Below, piece after piece: positions 32,401 to 39,900 of a stretch of 64,000 nt of DNA. The translations under genes and the position numbers were made by a program. The notes under the pieces were generated by a model that did no database searches, was not told the origin of the DNA, and saw only the letters and a list, made by a program, of their open reading frames with translations. This DNA comes from Laguncularia racemosa (lineage: Eukaryota; Streptophyta; Magnoliopsida; Myrtales; Combretaceae), in contig JBBMOL010000146.1 of the NCBI GenBank assembly GCA_037954665.1, forward strand, positions 930,001 to 994,000, given 5' to 3'. Position 1 is the stretch's first letter. Each line of letters opens with the position of its first letter.

Positions 32401-33281
32401 CTAAATTCCTCATCGAGACCATCATCTGACTCAATATCCCGAAAAGTTACAACAGGGTTTCTCCTGCCTTGTAAATTAGGCTCATTATTAAAATCCCCTG
32501 TTCTTCGTAATGAAACCCGCAAAGAAGGGCACTCCAAACTCATATCAGATTCATTTGATTCCCAATGCTTTGAATCATCATTAAAATCCAGACTCTCCTT
32601 CCCAACATTCGACTCTCTAAAAGCCTGCGAACTTCCACCCCTAGGGATATCAAAACTATCCGAAAACTCTACAGTACTGCTCCTACTTCCTCTTTCAACA
32701 CTACCACACAGGTCGACTGAAAGCTCATGACTAACAGAAGACGACCCCAAATCTAAATTATGTGAAATATCATTAGTATTAGCATCCTTATCGATAATTA
32801 CATCAGACACTTCATCAGAAGCATAATTAGCATTATTGTTACAAAACTCCAACTCCAAAGCACCTGAAATACTCAACTCTCCTGACAACAACTTCCCATC
32901 ATTTCCCCTCCCCAAAGAATTCGCCGACACTGTGCTCGTGCTTGCTGTCTCCTCCGACGCCAAATCGAGCTCCTTCGACACACATTCACGGCTATTTTCG
33001 ATCACCGAAGTTGGTGAAACTGTCAAACCCGGCAAATTCAATCCTTTGCAGAGCTTGTCACTCGATAAATCATTAGGAAGTATAGGTTGCACCACAGGAA
33101 GTGACAATTTTTCAGACAGAGAGACTTGAGAAACGACAGAAGCGACTGGAATCTGCTTGAGGTTGATGGGAAGAGCGCGTGGTAAAGTAGAACTCACCGG
33201 AGGACCACTATACTCCAATGCAAAAGAGTAGGCAACGCCATTCTCGTCTTCAAGCACATGCGGTTTGGTGGTTGGTGCCAT
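7860..33281 (-). CDS. XLG1: Extra-large GTP-binding protein, XLG1-type (whole gene, 8 coding exons)
   Basis: XLG proteins are plant-specific, non-canonical G-alpha subunits that pair with G-beta/gamma and act in defence, hormone and growth signalling (family knowledge). The coding exons are 33281-31932, 31815-31678, 31571-31467, 31376-31191, 29287-29107, 9778-9546, 9036-8873 and 8454-7860. All introns are GT-AG, all phases join, and the sum is 2952 bp (983 aa), somewhat longer than the 850-890 aa usual in Arabidopsis, mostly from a longer N-terminus. Eight cysteines at about residues 317-360 form a zinc-finger-like cluster. A G1-like P-loop, GCNGSGTS, lies at 581-588, with T where canonical G-alpha has K. 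The G3 region near 791-800 lacks DVGGQ. G4 reads SKYD at 863-866. The C-terminus YSTEASSFSH and the N-terminal KIPVASVVSQVSL block point to XLG1 rather than XLG3. Intron 5 is about 19.3 kb and full of retroelements. The ATG has G at -3 and +4. Whether it is expressed cannot be seen here. Confidence 0.93.
8106..8127 (+). repeat. (GCT)n / AGC trinucleotide tract inside XLG1 exon 8
   Basis: This 22-bp perfect trinucleotide run reads GCT on the plus strand. On the coding strand it gives most of an eight-serine run. It is likely to be length-polymorphic. Confidence 0.9.
8873..9036 (-). CDS. XLG1: XLG1 exon 7 (switch I region)
   Basis: This exon encodes AADTLRADYEPSDLDILYAE through YQHDPLL plus two bases of an Arg codon. 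It has a TTGCAG acceptor and a CTAAG/GTGTGA donor. DYEPSDLDILYAEGVTSS aligns by position with the switch I region of G-alpha, but the Arg and Thr residues of the canonical switch are not clearly retained, as is known for XLGs. Confidence 0.92.
9546..9778 (-). CDS. XLG1: XLG1 exon 6 (helical domain)
   Basis: This exon is 2 bases plus 77 codons, beginning NIDVKTIYSIGPRLKAFSDW and ending SYFLER at a perfect GTAAGT donor. The acceptor is ATGACAG. The SIGPRLKAFSDWLL and REYAPVVEELW blocks are conserved in the helical part of XLG G domains. It is the first exon after the TE-filled intron; the gypsy 5' LTR begins 337 bp upstream of its acceptor on the gene's strand. Confidence 0.92.
10115..10553 (+). 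repeat. 5' LTR of the gypsy element (TATA segment deleted)
   Basis: This LTR is 439 bp. Compared with the 3' LTR it lacks about 50 bp that contain the TATAAATA box, and it has an extra stretch of about 26 bp near 10450-10476. It is therefore unlikely to act as a promoter. Confidence 0.88.
10577..11523 (+). pseudogene. gypsy gag (broken)
   Basis: The reading begins at an ATG 9 bp after the primer-binding site and meets an in-frame stop near 10688. The core capsid domain is readable in 10877-11206, with blocks such as FPTYDGASDPLVWIHRCDKF and AFHLTGEAQLWF that are typical of plant Ty3/gypsy Gag. A frameshift near 11150 and a stop near 11236 separate it from the C-terminal part in 11245-11523. 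Confidence 0.85.
11536..12051 (+). pseudogene. gypsy zinc knuckle and aspartic protease region (degenerate)
   Basis: A CYNCDEQYVPGHQC zinc-knuckle variant is followed about 60 residues later by the protease domain. The expected active-site D-S/T-G reads D-F-D here (LVDFDSTHNF), so the catalytic triplet is altered. FDLVLGIQWL is a typical downstream protease block. Confidence 0.82.
12052..13440 (+). pseudogene. gypsy reverse transcriptase and RNase H region (broken)
   Basis: RT blocks are visible in one frame from about 12290, including a PFSSPVLLVRKHDGTWRFC stretch and VMPFGLTNAPSTFQ. They are interrupted by stops near 12393, 12508 and in the T-run at about 12675, where the catalytic block is lost. 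RNase H is readable in 12979-13263 (FVVECDTSGVGIGAILQQ, IAFFSKKL). It ends at a stop and continues with further stops to a DSLSRRE block near 13430. Confidence 0.83.
13493..14460 (+). pseudogene. gypsy integrase (HHCC and core, one internal stop)
   Basis: The HHCC zinc-binding region is readable before a stop near 13858. The DDE core follows in 13907-14506, with DRFSKYAHFI, the SDRDAFF aspartate and the E of NRTIEIHLH. FCYNTSFHTALKTSPF is characteristic of plant Ty3/gypsy integrases. Confidence 0.87.
14479..14874 (+). pseudogene. gypsy integrase C-terminus with chromodomain-like tail
   Basis: The fragment begins after a frameshift. It has LHNVFHVSLLKPF, the usual linker, followed by WEILVQWSRGTIEDATWED, a chromodomain-like signature that places the element among chromoviruses. 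The reading frame runs into the 3' LTR and stops there. Confidence 0.82.
14808..15272 (+). repeat. 3' LTR of the gypsy element
   Basis: This 465-bp LTR keeps a TATAAATA box at 15066-15073 and a downstream AATAAA-like segment near 15090. It would direct transcription on the plus strand, antisense to XLG1, if it were active. Confidence 0.9.
15278..15910. other. Intron 5 segment between gypsy and LINE, no identified gene
   Basis: An open stretch at 15521-15784 (plus) encodes a charged, helix-prone peptide of unknown origin, and another lies at 15251-15475 (minus). Neither shows a family I recognise. Position inside an intron and between TEs makes repeat-derived sequence likely. Confidence 0.35.
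16074..19579 (-). pseudogene. LINE ORF2 (endonuclease, reverse transcriptase, zf-RVT)
   Basis: The reading begins MNIAAWNIRGLNDP, an apurinic-type endonuclease start. It shifts frame near 19410 and continues with LVLGDFNITKSP, a stop at 19125, then SDHSLSVTH. RT blocks follow: FRPIACCNVLYK, KVDLQKAYDTIRWDFI and, after a single in-frame stop at 17700, GLRQGDP and CFADDLLIF. The FADD catalytic pair is intact. A zinc-binding C-terminus (CYLCQQEDEDHSHLFFGC) ends at 16074. Repair of one frameshift and two stops would be needed for function, so it is dead as it stands. Confidence 0.9.
20083..21165 (-). pseudogene. LINE ORF1 (DUF4283-type nucleic-acid-binding protein)
   Basis: About 355 residues are readable, with the first ATG at 21150. 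The block around WKDFGLQGILASLEGFYYF and KPQPTHVSVWITLNRIPCEL is the DUF4283 region of plant LINE ORF1. A reduced zinc-knuckle (KKCQVFGHRCPA) lies near the end. The extreme N-terminus and the Pro/Thr-rich tail (19600-20080) lie in shifted frames. Confidence 0.82.
21606..22018 (+). repeat. Degenerate LTR-like repeat A (413 bp)
   Basis: It starts TGTTATG and ends TAACA, and it matches repeat B (22669-23084) in length and in several blocks, such as CTAGCTGTTATG at the start and AATGAATTTTAAAAATC near the end. Similarity is low, so it is an old copy. Confidence 0.5.
22019..22668 (+). other. Internal region between LTR-like repeats A and B
   Basis: It contains an open stretch of about 99 codons at 22360-22659 with no recognised domain. 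Its last part (about 22605-22668) is related to 23843-23909, which precedes the third LTR-like start, consistent with the 3' end of an internal region. Confidence 0.4.
22669..23084 (+). repeat. Degenerate LTR-like repeat B with adjacent primer-binding-like site
   Basis: It is 416 bp, TGTTATG to TAACA. It is followed at 23088-23099 by TGGAATTAGAGC, which matches the tRNA-Met primer-binding consensus at 10 of 12 positions. This supports its being a 5' LTR. Confidence 0.55.
23085..23909 (+). pseudogene. Gag-like remnant after LTR-like repeat B
   Basis: Broken frames run from the primer-binding-like site. They have charged, coiled-coil-like gag-style composition but no recognisable RT or integrase. 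The last 65 bp resemble the end of the region before repeat B. Assignment to a non-autonomous LTR element is an inference. Confidence 0.35.
23910..23942 (+). repeat. Truncated third LTR-like start (C)
   Basis: TGTTATG followed by TTTTTATTTTGCTCATGTATT repeats the beginning of repeat B. Similarity stops near 23942. The rest, up to the copia element, is unassigned. Confidence 0.45.
24066..24269 (+). repeat. 5' LTR of the copia element
   Basis: This 204-bp LTR has TATAAATA at 24196-24203. It is very AT-rich. Confidence 0.92.
24675..25443 (+). pseudogene. copia gag (broken)
   Basis: It starts with an ATG and has the block KLDGVGTYLVWSRACLLFIK typical of copia Gag, followed by SENSLVMTWLLNTM. 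A stop near 24960 and frameshifts precede the last part, 25141-25443, which ends in a CDYCGKPRHTKETC zinc knuckle followed at once by a stop. Confidence 0.85.
25474..26640 (+). pseudogene. copia protease and integrase (broken)
   Basis: The protease active site is seen as WIIDSGVNRHMT. A pre-integrase zinc region (WHKQLGHPS ... CDACKYAKHT) precedes the core, with IHSDVWGP, FIDCCSRMTWVYLL, IDNGTEY and the AERKNRHLLEVARSLM block. A frameshift occurs near 26370 and a stop near 26628. Confidence 0.88.
27240..28841 (+). pseudogene. copia reverse transcriptase and RNase H (broken)
   Basis: RT blocks include KWVFTIKHKADGSIERFKDR, FDVKNAFLHGNLEEEVYMEI and the catalytic YVDDIVMTGDD, with an intact YVDD. 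Stops lie at 27543 and 28310. RNase H follows (FTDVDWAGSLDDRR, SSVEPEYRAMAQGVCELLWL) and ends at 28841, just before the purine tract. Confidence 0.9.
28849..29051 (+). repeat. 3' LTR of the copia element
   Basis: This 203-bp LTR has TATAAATA at 28978-28985. Its end lies 55 bp from the XLG1 exon 5 donor, on the intron side. Confidence 0.92.
29107..29287 (-). CDS. XLG1: XLG1 exon 5 (helical-domain start)
   Basis: This exon encodes ARILYKTVPFSADEQENIKL through DSANAS plus one base of a Gly codon. It has a TTCAG acceptor and a TCAG/GTGAGG donor in phase 1. The reading joins cleanly to exon 6, 19.3 kb away, to give ASG-NIDVKTIYSIGPRLKAF. The spacing between conserved blocks matches the family, so no exon appears to be missing. 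The copia 3' LTR ends only 55 bp beyond the donor. Confidence 0.91.
29288..31190 (-). other. XLG1 intron 4, no gene
   Basis: This is 1.9 kb of AT-rich intron. It contains a 122-bp tandem duplication at 29481-29717 and possible old repeat fragments around 29940-30620. I see no protein-coding evidence. Confidence 0.7.
29481..29717. repeat. Two-copy tandem repeat, 122-bp unit, in intron 4
   Basis: Copies at about 29481-29602 and 29603-29717 share 'ttcaccatcat', 'ctttctctcatataacaag' and other blocks with about 10-15% difference. The duplicated open frame in this stretch is a by-product of the repeat. Confidence 0.85.
31191..31376 (-). CDS. XLG1: XLG1 exon 4 (P-loop, G1 motif)
   Basis: This 62-residue exon starts AGTKVLCAFLSLPIPS and ends GSGTSTIFKQ at a CAG/GTGAGT donor. 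It contains the nucleotide-binding P-loop of the G-alpha-like domain (residues 581-588). The canonical GKS is replaced by GTS, as is usual in XLGs, which have been reported to use calcium in GTP binding (family knowledge). Intron 4, which follows, is 1903 bp. Confidence 0.92.
31467..31571 (-). CDS. XLG1: XLG1 exon 3
   Basis: This 35-residue exon begins LAGVQCAGNPHFWVNEDG and ends GYIWGK, with both ends in phase 0. The acceptor is GAGCAG and the donor is AAG/GTAACC. It is one of the most conserved parts of XLG proteins and fixes the family assignment. Intron 3 is 90 bp. Confidence 0.92.
31678..31815 (-). CDS. XLG1: XLG1 exon 2
   Basis: This 46-residue, phase-0 exon (EGQKPSKIISPHLNVGGPIR...VELRMLQ) sits between an AACAG acceptor and a CAG/GTTGGA donor. 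The sequence is strongly conserved among XLG proteins and lies between the cysteine-rich region and the G domain. Intron 1 is 116 bp and intron 2 is 106 bp, usual sizes for plants. Confidence 0.92.
31932..33281 (-). CDS. XLG1: XLG1 exon 1 (N-terminal region and cysteine-rich motif)
   Basis: This exon encodes 450 residues and ends in phase 0 at a GTGAAT donor after SGLWGK. Residues 1-60 contain the LEYSGPPVSS and KIPVAS blocks typical of XLG N-termini. Residues 60-310 are a poorly structured, Ser/Glu/Asp-rich stretch. A C-x2-C-x11-C-x2-C-x4-C-x2-C-x13-C-x2-C array follows at about 317-360, then a basic SKRGSLGKCSRMLKRLL segment. The start is the first in-frame ATG after a leader with a telo-box motif. 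No shorter start is needed, because similarity to the family reaches the N-terminus. Confidence 0.93.
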
Positions 33282-33960
33282 CTCACAGAAACCCTAACCC
33301 TAATTCAAGGATCTACTGAGACCTAGTTAGAGCAGACCATTTAAAGCAAAGGCCCAAATTTTCTTCACTTATGACTACATTTGAAGATAGAAAAGAAGAG
33401 GGTAATTGCTAATTTGCTTGAAACTGAAGAAAATCTGTCGATAGCAGTAAATTATCCCTAACCCTAACTATAAACCAGCAATGCATGGAAACAAAAATAC
33501 ACAAGAATAAAAAGATGAAAGCATTTACGTTGGGTATTACACAGGAAGCAAACTTTAATTAAGAATGACCAAACTAGCTATAATTTCAGGTAAAAAAAAA
33601 ATTACGGAAAAAAGATAGAGATTATGGTTGGATTTTCAGTGGGTGTGAATAAAAAGCAAAAGTGTAGAAAGTCTACGAAGTTGGTAAAGTAAGGATTGTT
33701 TCATAAGAAAGATAAGTAGGAAATGGTAGGTGGGTTTTGGTTTTGGAAGCAAAAGACAAGAGGCCATAAGTCTTGGGAATTTGAGAGAGACACATGTGTG
33801 TTGGGTTTGAGTGTCCGACTGTCCTGCTCGGGAAGAAGGAAAATGAGTAGGGAAAGCAAGAGAAAACAACAGAAGGGAAAAGGCAGTGGAAAATGGAAGA
33901 GGGGCAACTGTCTTAGCCCTAGAGTGGAATCTGTTGATGGTGTTGCTTTTCAATTTTTTA
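33282..33960 (-). promoter_or_regulatory. XLG1 5' leader and proximal promoter region
   Basis: The minus strand upstream of the ATG is pyrimidine-rich (about 33640-33930), which is typical of plant 5' leaders. It holds two CCCTAACCCTAA-type motifs, at 33289-33303 and 33456-33468. A noncoding first exon ending at the AG just before the ATG is possible but unproven. An open frame of about 100 codons at 33636-33953 is low-complexity and is probably leader sequence rather than protein. Confidence 0.4.
33289..33303 (+). promoter_or_regulatory. Telo-box motif (AAACCCTAACCCTAA) next to the XLG1 start codon
   Basis: AAACCCTAA followed by CCCTAA starts 8 bp upstream of the ATG. Telo-boxes are common near transcription starts of actively expressed plant genes (established). 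A second copy, CCCTAACCCTAAC, lies at 33456-33468. Confidence 0.6.
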
Positions 33961-35561
33961 CATATTTTTAATGGCTATTAGTTACGGGTAATGGGAATAA
34001 AGTAATAGTGCCTAAAGAAGATACATACCATTTTATTGTTAAAGTTTTGTTTGTTGTTGGCAAGTGGGGACAGCAAGTGGGATCCACACGGGACACTGGA
34101 TATTTTTCCTCACAAAAGTTAGGGTCTATTTACTATTTTAATATGTGAAATGTTTATAAAATCTCAAGTCCTAATAAAACTAGAGGCCTTGTAAATAGTT
34201 TTTCTACCACTAGTACATTCAATGCCAACCAGCATGTACTCATATACATTATACATGCAAGACTATCAAACAACCGTAAAGTACATGCCTTATTATTGTT
34301 TACTTAAGATGAACGGCAGTATGTACAAACAAATCGCATGTCCTAGGCCAACGAGAGCCAAATGGATGCAAGAGTCCACGAGAAATACCACGAACAAATT
34401 GTCCCCAAACAAAAATCATTGCCCCTTTCAGTTATTAATATTCCAATCCACGGCTCTTGCCCATAATAAGAGTGCACTATCATTTCAAATTACTAACCTC
34501 AACCTTACTCATTCTATGATCTCTCCATCTAAAATAATTACCACCCTTAAAGCATGAATAGCCAACAAATTAAGTAATAGTTAGATTCGAGTTTAAAGTT
34601 AGATATCTAAACATACCATGAACGATCAATCAAGCAAGGTAATTAAATTACTTGCTTGCACTCACACCGTCTACAATTAAATGCTATAATTCTTTCTTCC
34701 CACAATACTTACAAATTCATAATATTGGAAACATATTAGTTCATTTTTGAAAAACTTCTTAAATTGTATTTAATTCAATTTTAAGGCAACTTAACATTTA
34801 GACTCTGTTGAAATATGGTTCAAGGTCGAATATTGGGTTAAGTTAAGTTAAGATTTAGAACAATGTTTAGGCAAAAATACAAGGCTAAGATCAACTTTGT
34901 GAAAAGGGTGGTCCATGAAAGCTTGCCATGGTTGTCAACCTGAAAAGGTGGTCAACCATAAGGATTAGGCAATTAACCACTTGTTTAATATGGTTGGCCA
35001 TATAGGTATGGTAGTTGACTATTCAATCTATCCGATTTAGTTTCTCTTTTTTTTTTACATTTGATTCATGATTCCAGTTATATTATGGCTAAGATTCCAA
35101 CTTTAAGATCCTAGAGTCTTTGCTACAAATTTTAAGGTTTAGAGAACTAGCCAAATCACTTTTAGGTTATATTATAAAGGCTACATTTTTAAGGCTTTCA
35201 AGTGTATGCTTTAAGTCCTATTATGTGTGTCATGTTGTGGACATAAAAGGGCATCATCAATCCACCGCATGTCCTTGTTACCTTAGGGCACACAAGTTTC
35301 AGATCTTTTGACCTCTATTCTTCTAGTCCACTTATGTAATTAATTTGGAAAAACAAGTCCCCTACAAGGGGTGAGCATAAAGCACAACAAGCAATCATAT
35401 CGCCACTACACACAAACATGTAACAAACCACATGCACACTTACACAATATATTAAGGCAACATAAACAAACATTTAACATAAAACAAATTATTTATCTTG
35501 TTGAATTCCAAACATTCTAACATCCTAAGGTTAGATTCTCGAGTCCTTAATTTTCATAATG

Positions 35562-35599
<38 letters not shown>

Positions 35600-36485
35600 T
35601 TTGGTCATTTGATTTGTTATTACTATCACCATTATCAGCGTCATATATTAGTTTCACTACTAATATCAACCATTAACTAGTCTACTATGACTATTCATAG
35701 TGGCATTCGATTCCAACAATGTAACACATTTATAACTTTTCTTTAGAATTACAAATCCATATCATATTGGTTAGCCATTAGCAACCCGCCTACTAACACG
35801 TAGTGGTTCAACACTTAAATCTACTAGCTATTTCATTTCAAATGCCCATCCCACTATAGGCAATGAATATCTAGTCCATAACCCACCTATCCTAAATAGG
35901 TACTAATTAAGACTCTAAGCACAATTAGCATATATTTCATTAATTAGAGGTTGTATATAATTAGATACATTTATTGGTCCTAACACATACATCCTAGCAA
36001 TTATACAAAATAATCAATCGCCTTATTTTCTAAAGAACCTTAACTTACTCTTTATAAATCTCCAAATATTCTACAATTTAATCAATAAATCTCATAAATA
36101 TTAATGATTTACAACTAAATTTATTTTAGTTCATCATATATACTATCTTAAGATTTAGGGAGTAATTTTTTAATTAAATTAGAGTGATTTAGAATAATAT
36201 TTTAATAATTGATTTCAATTTGTTGACCAAATGGGTAAGACAGTCGACCAAATGAAATTGACAATGTTGTAGCCTACTAAATATAGAAGATGGTTGACCG
36301 AATTGTGAACATAGTTAAGTGCCTTTGAGCGTGGAAGATTGAATAAGATTTATGAGTGTTTTTCAAGTTATTTTTATACTTTGGTATTTGATTACTCCTA
36401 AATTAGGACATTGGGCTCAATATATGGTTTTATAAGGAGCTTTTATTAAAGAAAAATTATTTAAAAAATGACCTATATTTTTTTA
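33961..36485. other. Intergenic AT-rich DNA upstream of XLG1
   Basis: No gene was recognised. Recurrent 'gttgaccaaatgg'-like phrases around 34900-35010 and 36215-36300 suggest decayed retroelement pieces. A (TA)12 run lies at 35573-35596. Confidence 0.5.
35573..35596. repeat. (TA)12 microsatellite
   Basis: A perfect dinucleotide run of 24 bp. Confidence 0.95.
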
Positions 36486-36665
36486 TGTGCCTAAGATTTA
36501 GATTTAATTCCAAACACAACCTTAAATCCATGCAACAACCTCCAAATCATAGAATTTGAGTATTTTAGGGATTTTTTTTATAATAAGGAAATTAAATAAT
36601 AAAGGATATGACTAATTATTAAAATGGACTCAATAATCAATTCATGAGTTCTAAAGTTCCTCGAT
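36486..36665 (-). repeat. Flanking repeat segment, copy 1 (candidate LTR end of the gypsy relic)
   Basis: The plus strand starts TGTGCCTAAGATTTAGATTT and is related along about 180 bp to 42332-42505, in the same orientation. The two copies bracket the gag relic and the hAT element, which is what LTR remnants of one minus-strand element would do. Confidence 0.5.
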
Positions 36666-36689
36666 CAAAGCTCTTGATTTCCTTACGCT

Positions 36690-36929
36690 CGAAGTCTAAA
36701 TTTCTAATCTTTAGCTCTTTTTTAGATTTCTCTCTAATTTGGTGATCTTTAGTATTATGATAAGAAGTGTACAATTTAGTCTTACCCCTTGTTTTTGTCT
36801 CTCAAACCTCAAAGCCAATTTGATGATATCATCTAATGTTTCATATGGTTGTATTTCCACAACATCAGCTATTTCATATTTCAAGCCAAAACAAATTTCA
36901 TTGTGGTCTGCTCAATAGGTTCTCTTACC
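36690..36929 (-). pseudogene. Ty3/gypsy gag fragment, downstream part, interrupted by hAT
   Basis: On the minus strand from about 36915 the reading LKYEIADVVEIQPYETLDDI matches the C-terminal half of the plant Ty3/gypsy Gag domain. It is cut at 36929 by the hAT element. The upstream part lies on the other side at 41368-41720. The C-terminal end has stops. Confidence 0.72.
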
Positions 36930-39900
36930 TAAGGATATCAAAATTGCAATTTTACGTAAAATCGACATGAGGTTCGTAGAATCAAAATATAAAAATATAA
37001 AATTTTACAACATTTATAAAATAACTTTTAAATATTATAAATTTACCTATAATAGTCATTAAAAAATATAATTGATGATAGAAATAAGGAAATTTAGCAT
37101 ATATTTTGGTCATAAATCGCAAAAAAGTGATAATATAGATAATCAAATATAAGTTATACAATATAGATAATTAACCATAGAGACAATCAACCACGAGTCC
37201 CAATAAAAGTTATGAATTCATAAATTATAATACAAAACAACAACTAAAATAAATCATCACAATTTCCACCATTTCTCTCATCCATATCACCATCATCATT
37301 CGCGCCTTCTTCATCAATGTCAACATCCTCATGGGGTATGCTATTACCAATGATTTCCATATATTCCAATTCTAAATCTTGTGAAGTTTCCATTTATATC
37401 TCAGGTTCAACATCATCAATATCATGAATCTCTAAATCATTTGGGACTAGGGACTAACTTCTCGAACTCTCCAAATTCACAAAGGCACCAATTTCCTTTT
37501 TCTTCACCCTTTGCACTTAGAAGGATATGCAATATACCCTCATTCTCATTTGATGAGTTAAACATATTTTCTTCATCAACTATCTAATCATCATCAAATG
37601 AGAGATCTTCACAGTGAAAGTAGAATTGTCAACAATGCATCTTTCTTTCCTATTTCTTAATTTCAAATTATGCATTACAATTACTAAATCATTCATCTTT
37701 TGTTGATGTAACCTATTCCTCTTTTTAGTATAGACTTGAAAATAAAAAAAAAGGTTATATATAACTTTATAAGATTGATAATCTTAATAACATATAAAAT
37801 TAAATAAAAGAACTATTTGTACCATACAATTTCAAATGCACTCCAATTATGCTCACAACTTGAAGAACTACAGATCAAACTTAAAACACAAATAGTAAAC
37901 TTTTGTAGTTTTGGGCATTCATCTTCACATGAATCCTACCATTTAGCTAGAGCTTTTTTGTCTCTTGCAAATCTTGCAACTTTAATACCAAATAGTCTAT
38001 TAGCATCCTTAAATCTTTCAAGTTATATATCAATCTTACACATTTCAGCTGGATTAGAAGCCATACACTCTATGTAGCCATATAATTCCATCTTACATCA
38101 ACATTTACTTAAAATTAGGATTATAATGGTAATGGGGATTCAAATAATAAGCTACAGTATGCAATGGTCTATGAAGTTGAAGCTCCCATCTCTTGTCAAT
38201 AATCTTAAAGATAGGTCCATAACTACATTAAATAAATATGATTTCAATTTATAAATGAAACTTTAAAATGAACACTAAAGCAAAATATATATATAGCTAA
38301 TAAGTTGAGATATTACCTTTTCTTCACATTATTGAAATTTGCTTTAATTTTCTCCTCAACACGATTTATTTCTAGATAAATGAAACCCATAGCTAGTTAT
38401 TCATTAGAATCCACTAATCTATGCACTTTAATAAGGAGAAATGTAGCTTTAAGGTAAATAATAACATTCTTCCAATACCTATTATCCAAAACCACCTGTT
38501 GAATCCGCTTTCCATCACTTATGGTCGAATACTTACATGATTTCTAGTGACTTGAAGTGAACATTGTCATCAGTGCACCATTTGACTCACTAAAGCAACC
38601 TAATGTCAAATAGGAAGTGGCAAAATGAGTTGCACCAGGTCTAATCAACTCCCTCCCTTTAGTATATCTTATCAGGATTGAGATAAGTATAGTCCTGGAA
38701 TAAATATATGTAGTAATTTACCTCCCTTTTGTAATTGTCTCCTAATGGATCTTCAAATTCTTCTCAAAGTCTTCCAAGATCAAATCAATGCGATGTGCCG
38801 TAGAAGGTGTCCAATATAATCATTTTCTTTTCTCCATCAATTTTTCCCCTACTACTTTATAAATTGCAGCATTATCTATGATTACTTATACAACATTCTT
38901 CTCTCCAACTTACTCCATAATATCATTTAACATTGCGAAAACTTTGTTAGTTGTCTTGGATATATCAGAAGCATCTATAGAAAACAAGAAGACTGTTTCT
39001 TTAGGGTGATTCACTAAGAAATTGCATATGGAACGCCTCTTTCTATCAGTCTATGCATTAGACATAATGGAGCAACCTGTTTTTTTTTTTTTTCCATTTA
39101 GCTTTGTAGTCTTCAAGTAATTCCATTATCCGAGCTACTTCTTTCTTCAAACAATTCACCCTTAGCTCATGATAGGAAGGAGGTTTAAGCCCATAACCAT
39201 ATCGACTAACCATTTGAAGCATCTTGGCAAACTTTAGATTTTTTACACAGTTAAATGGAATTGCACTAGTGTAGAAAAAACAAGCAATTTGTTGGCGGCA
39301 TTCTTCTCTCAAATCTTTCTTCATGAATTGGTTAATTGTATCTTGGTTTGCTCGCGTTCCATTTCCACCAATTTTTTTTTTTTTTTTATGTTTTAGAAAG
39401 AAATCTATGCAATTGCTTTCTTTTTTCTTTATGGATGTCTGATCCACCTCATCATCATCATCATCATTAGAATCTTCAACGCCATGAATTTGCTTTCTTT
39501 TCATTTCCGATTTTTTTTTTGCCACTTTCAACAACATTGTTAATATTTTAGATTTTACTTCATTCGGGACACTACTACATGGCTTTACATCTTTATGCGT
39601 ACAATTCAAGTGATTCTTGAACCTGTAAATGCCTTCACTAATAACTTTGTGACAATACTTGCATTTTACCTTTTTTCCATTATTATCTACATCAATTACA
39701 TGCTCCCAACCAACATCGGATCTACTTCCAAGTGCATTTTTCCTTTTAGAGCTTGCTTTAGATGATTTGGAAGATGACATTTCAACTCAACCATTACTTA
39801 AAATCCTGTAAAAAATAAAATAAAAAGTAAATTCAAGTATTTTAGTTTCACCTCATTCATCATGAACCAAAGAAAAGAAAAAAGAAAGAAAGAATCTAAT

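Noticed and set aside
33636..33953. Open frame of about 105 codons upstream of XLG1 (minus)
   Set aside because: It is pyrimidine-rich, low-complexity sequence in leader/promoter position; no domain was seen.
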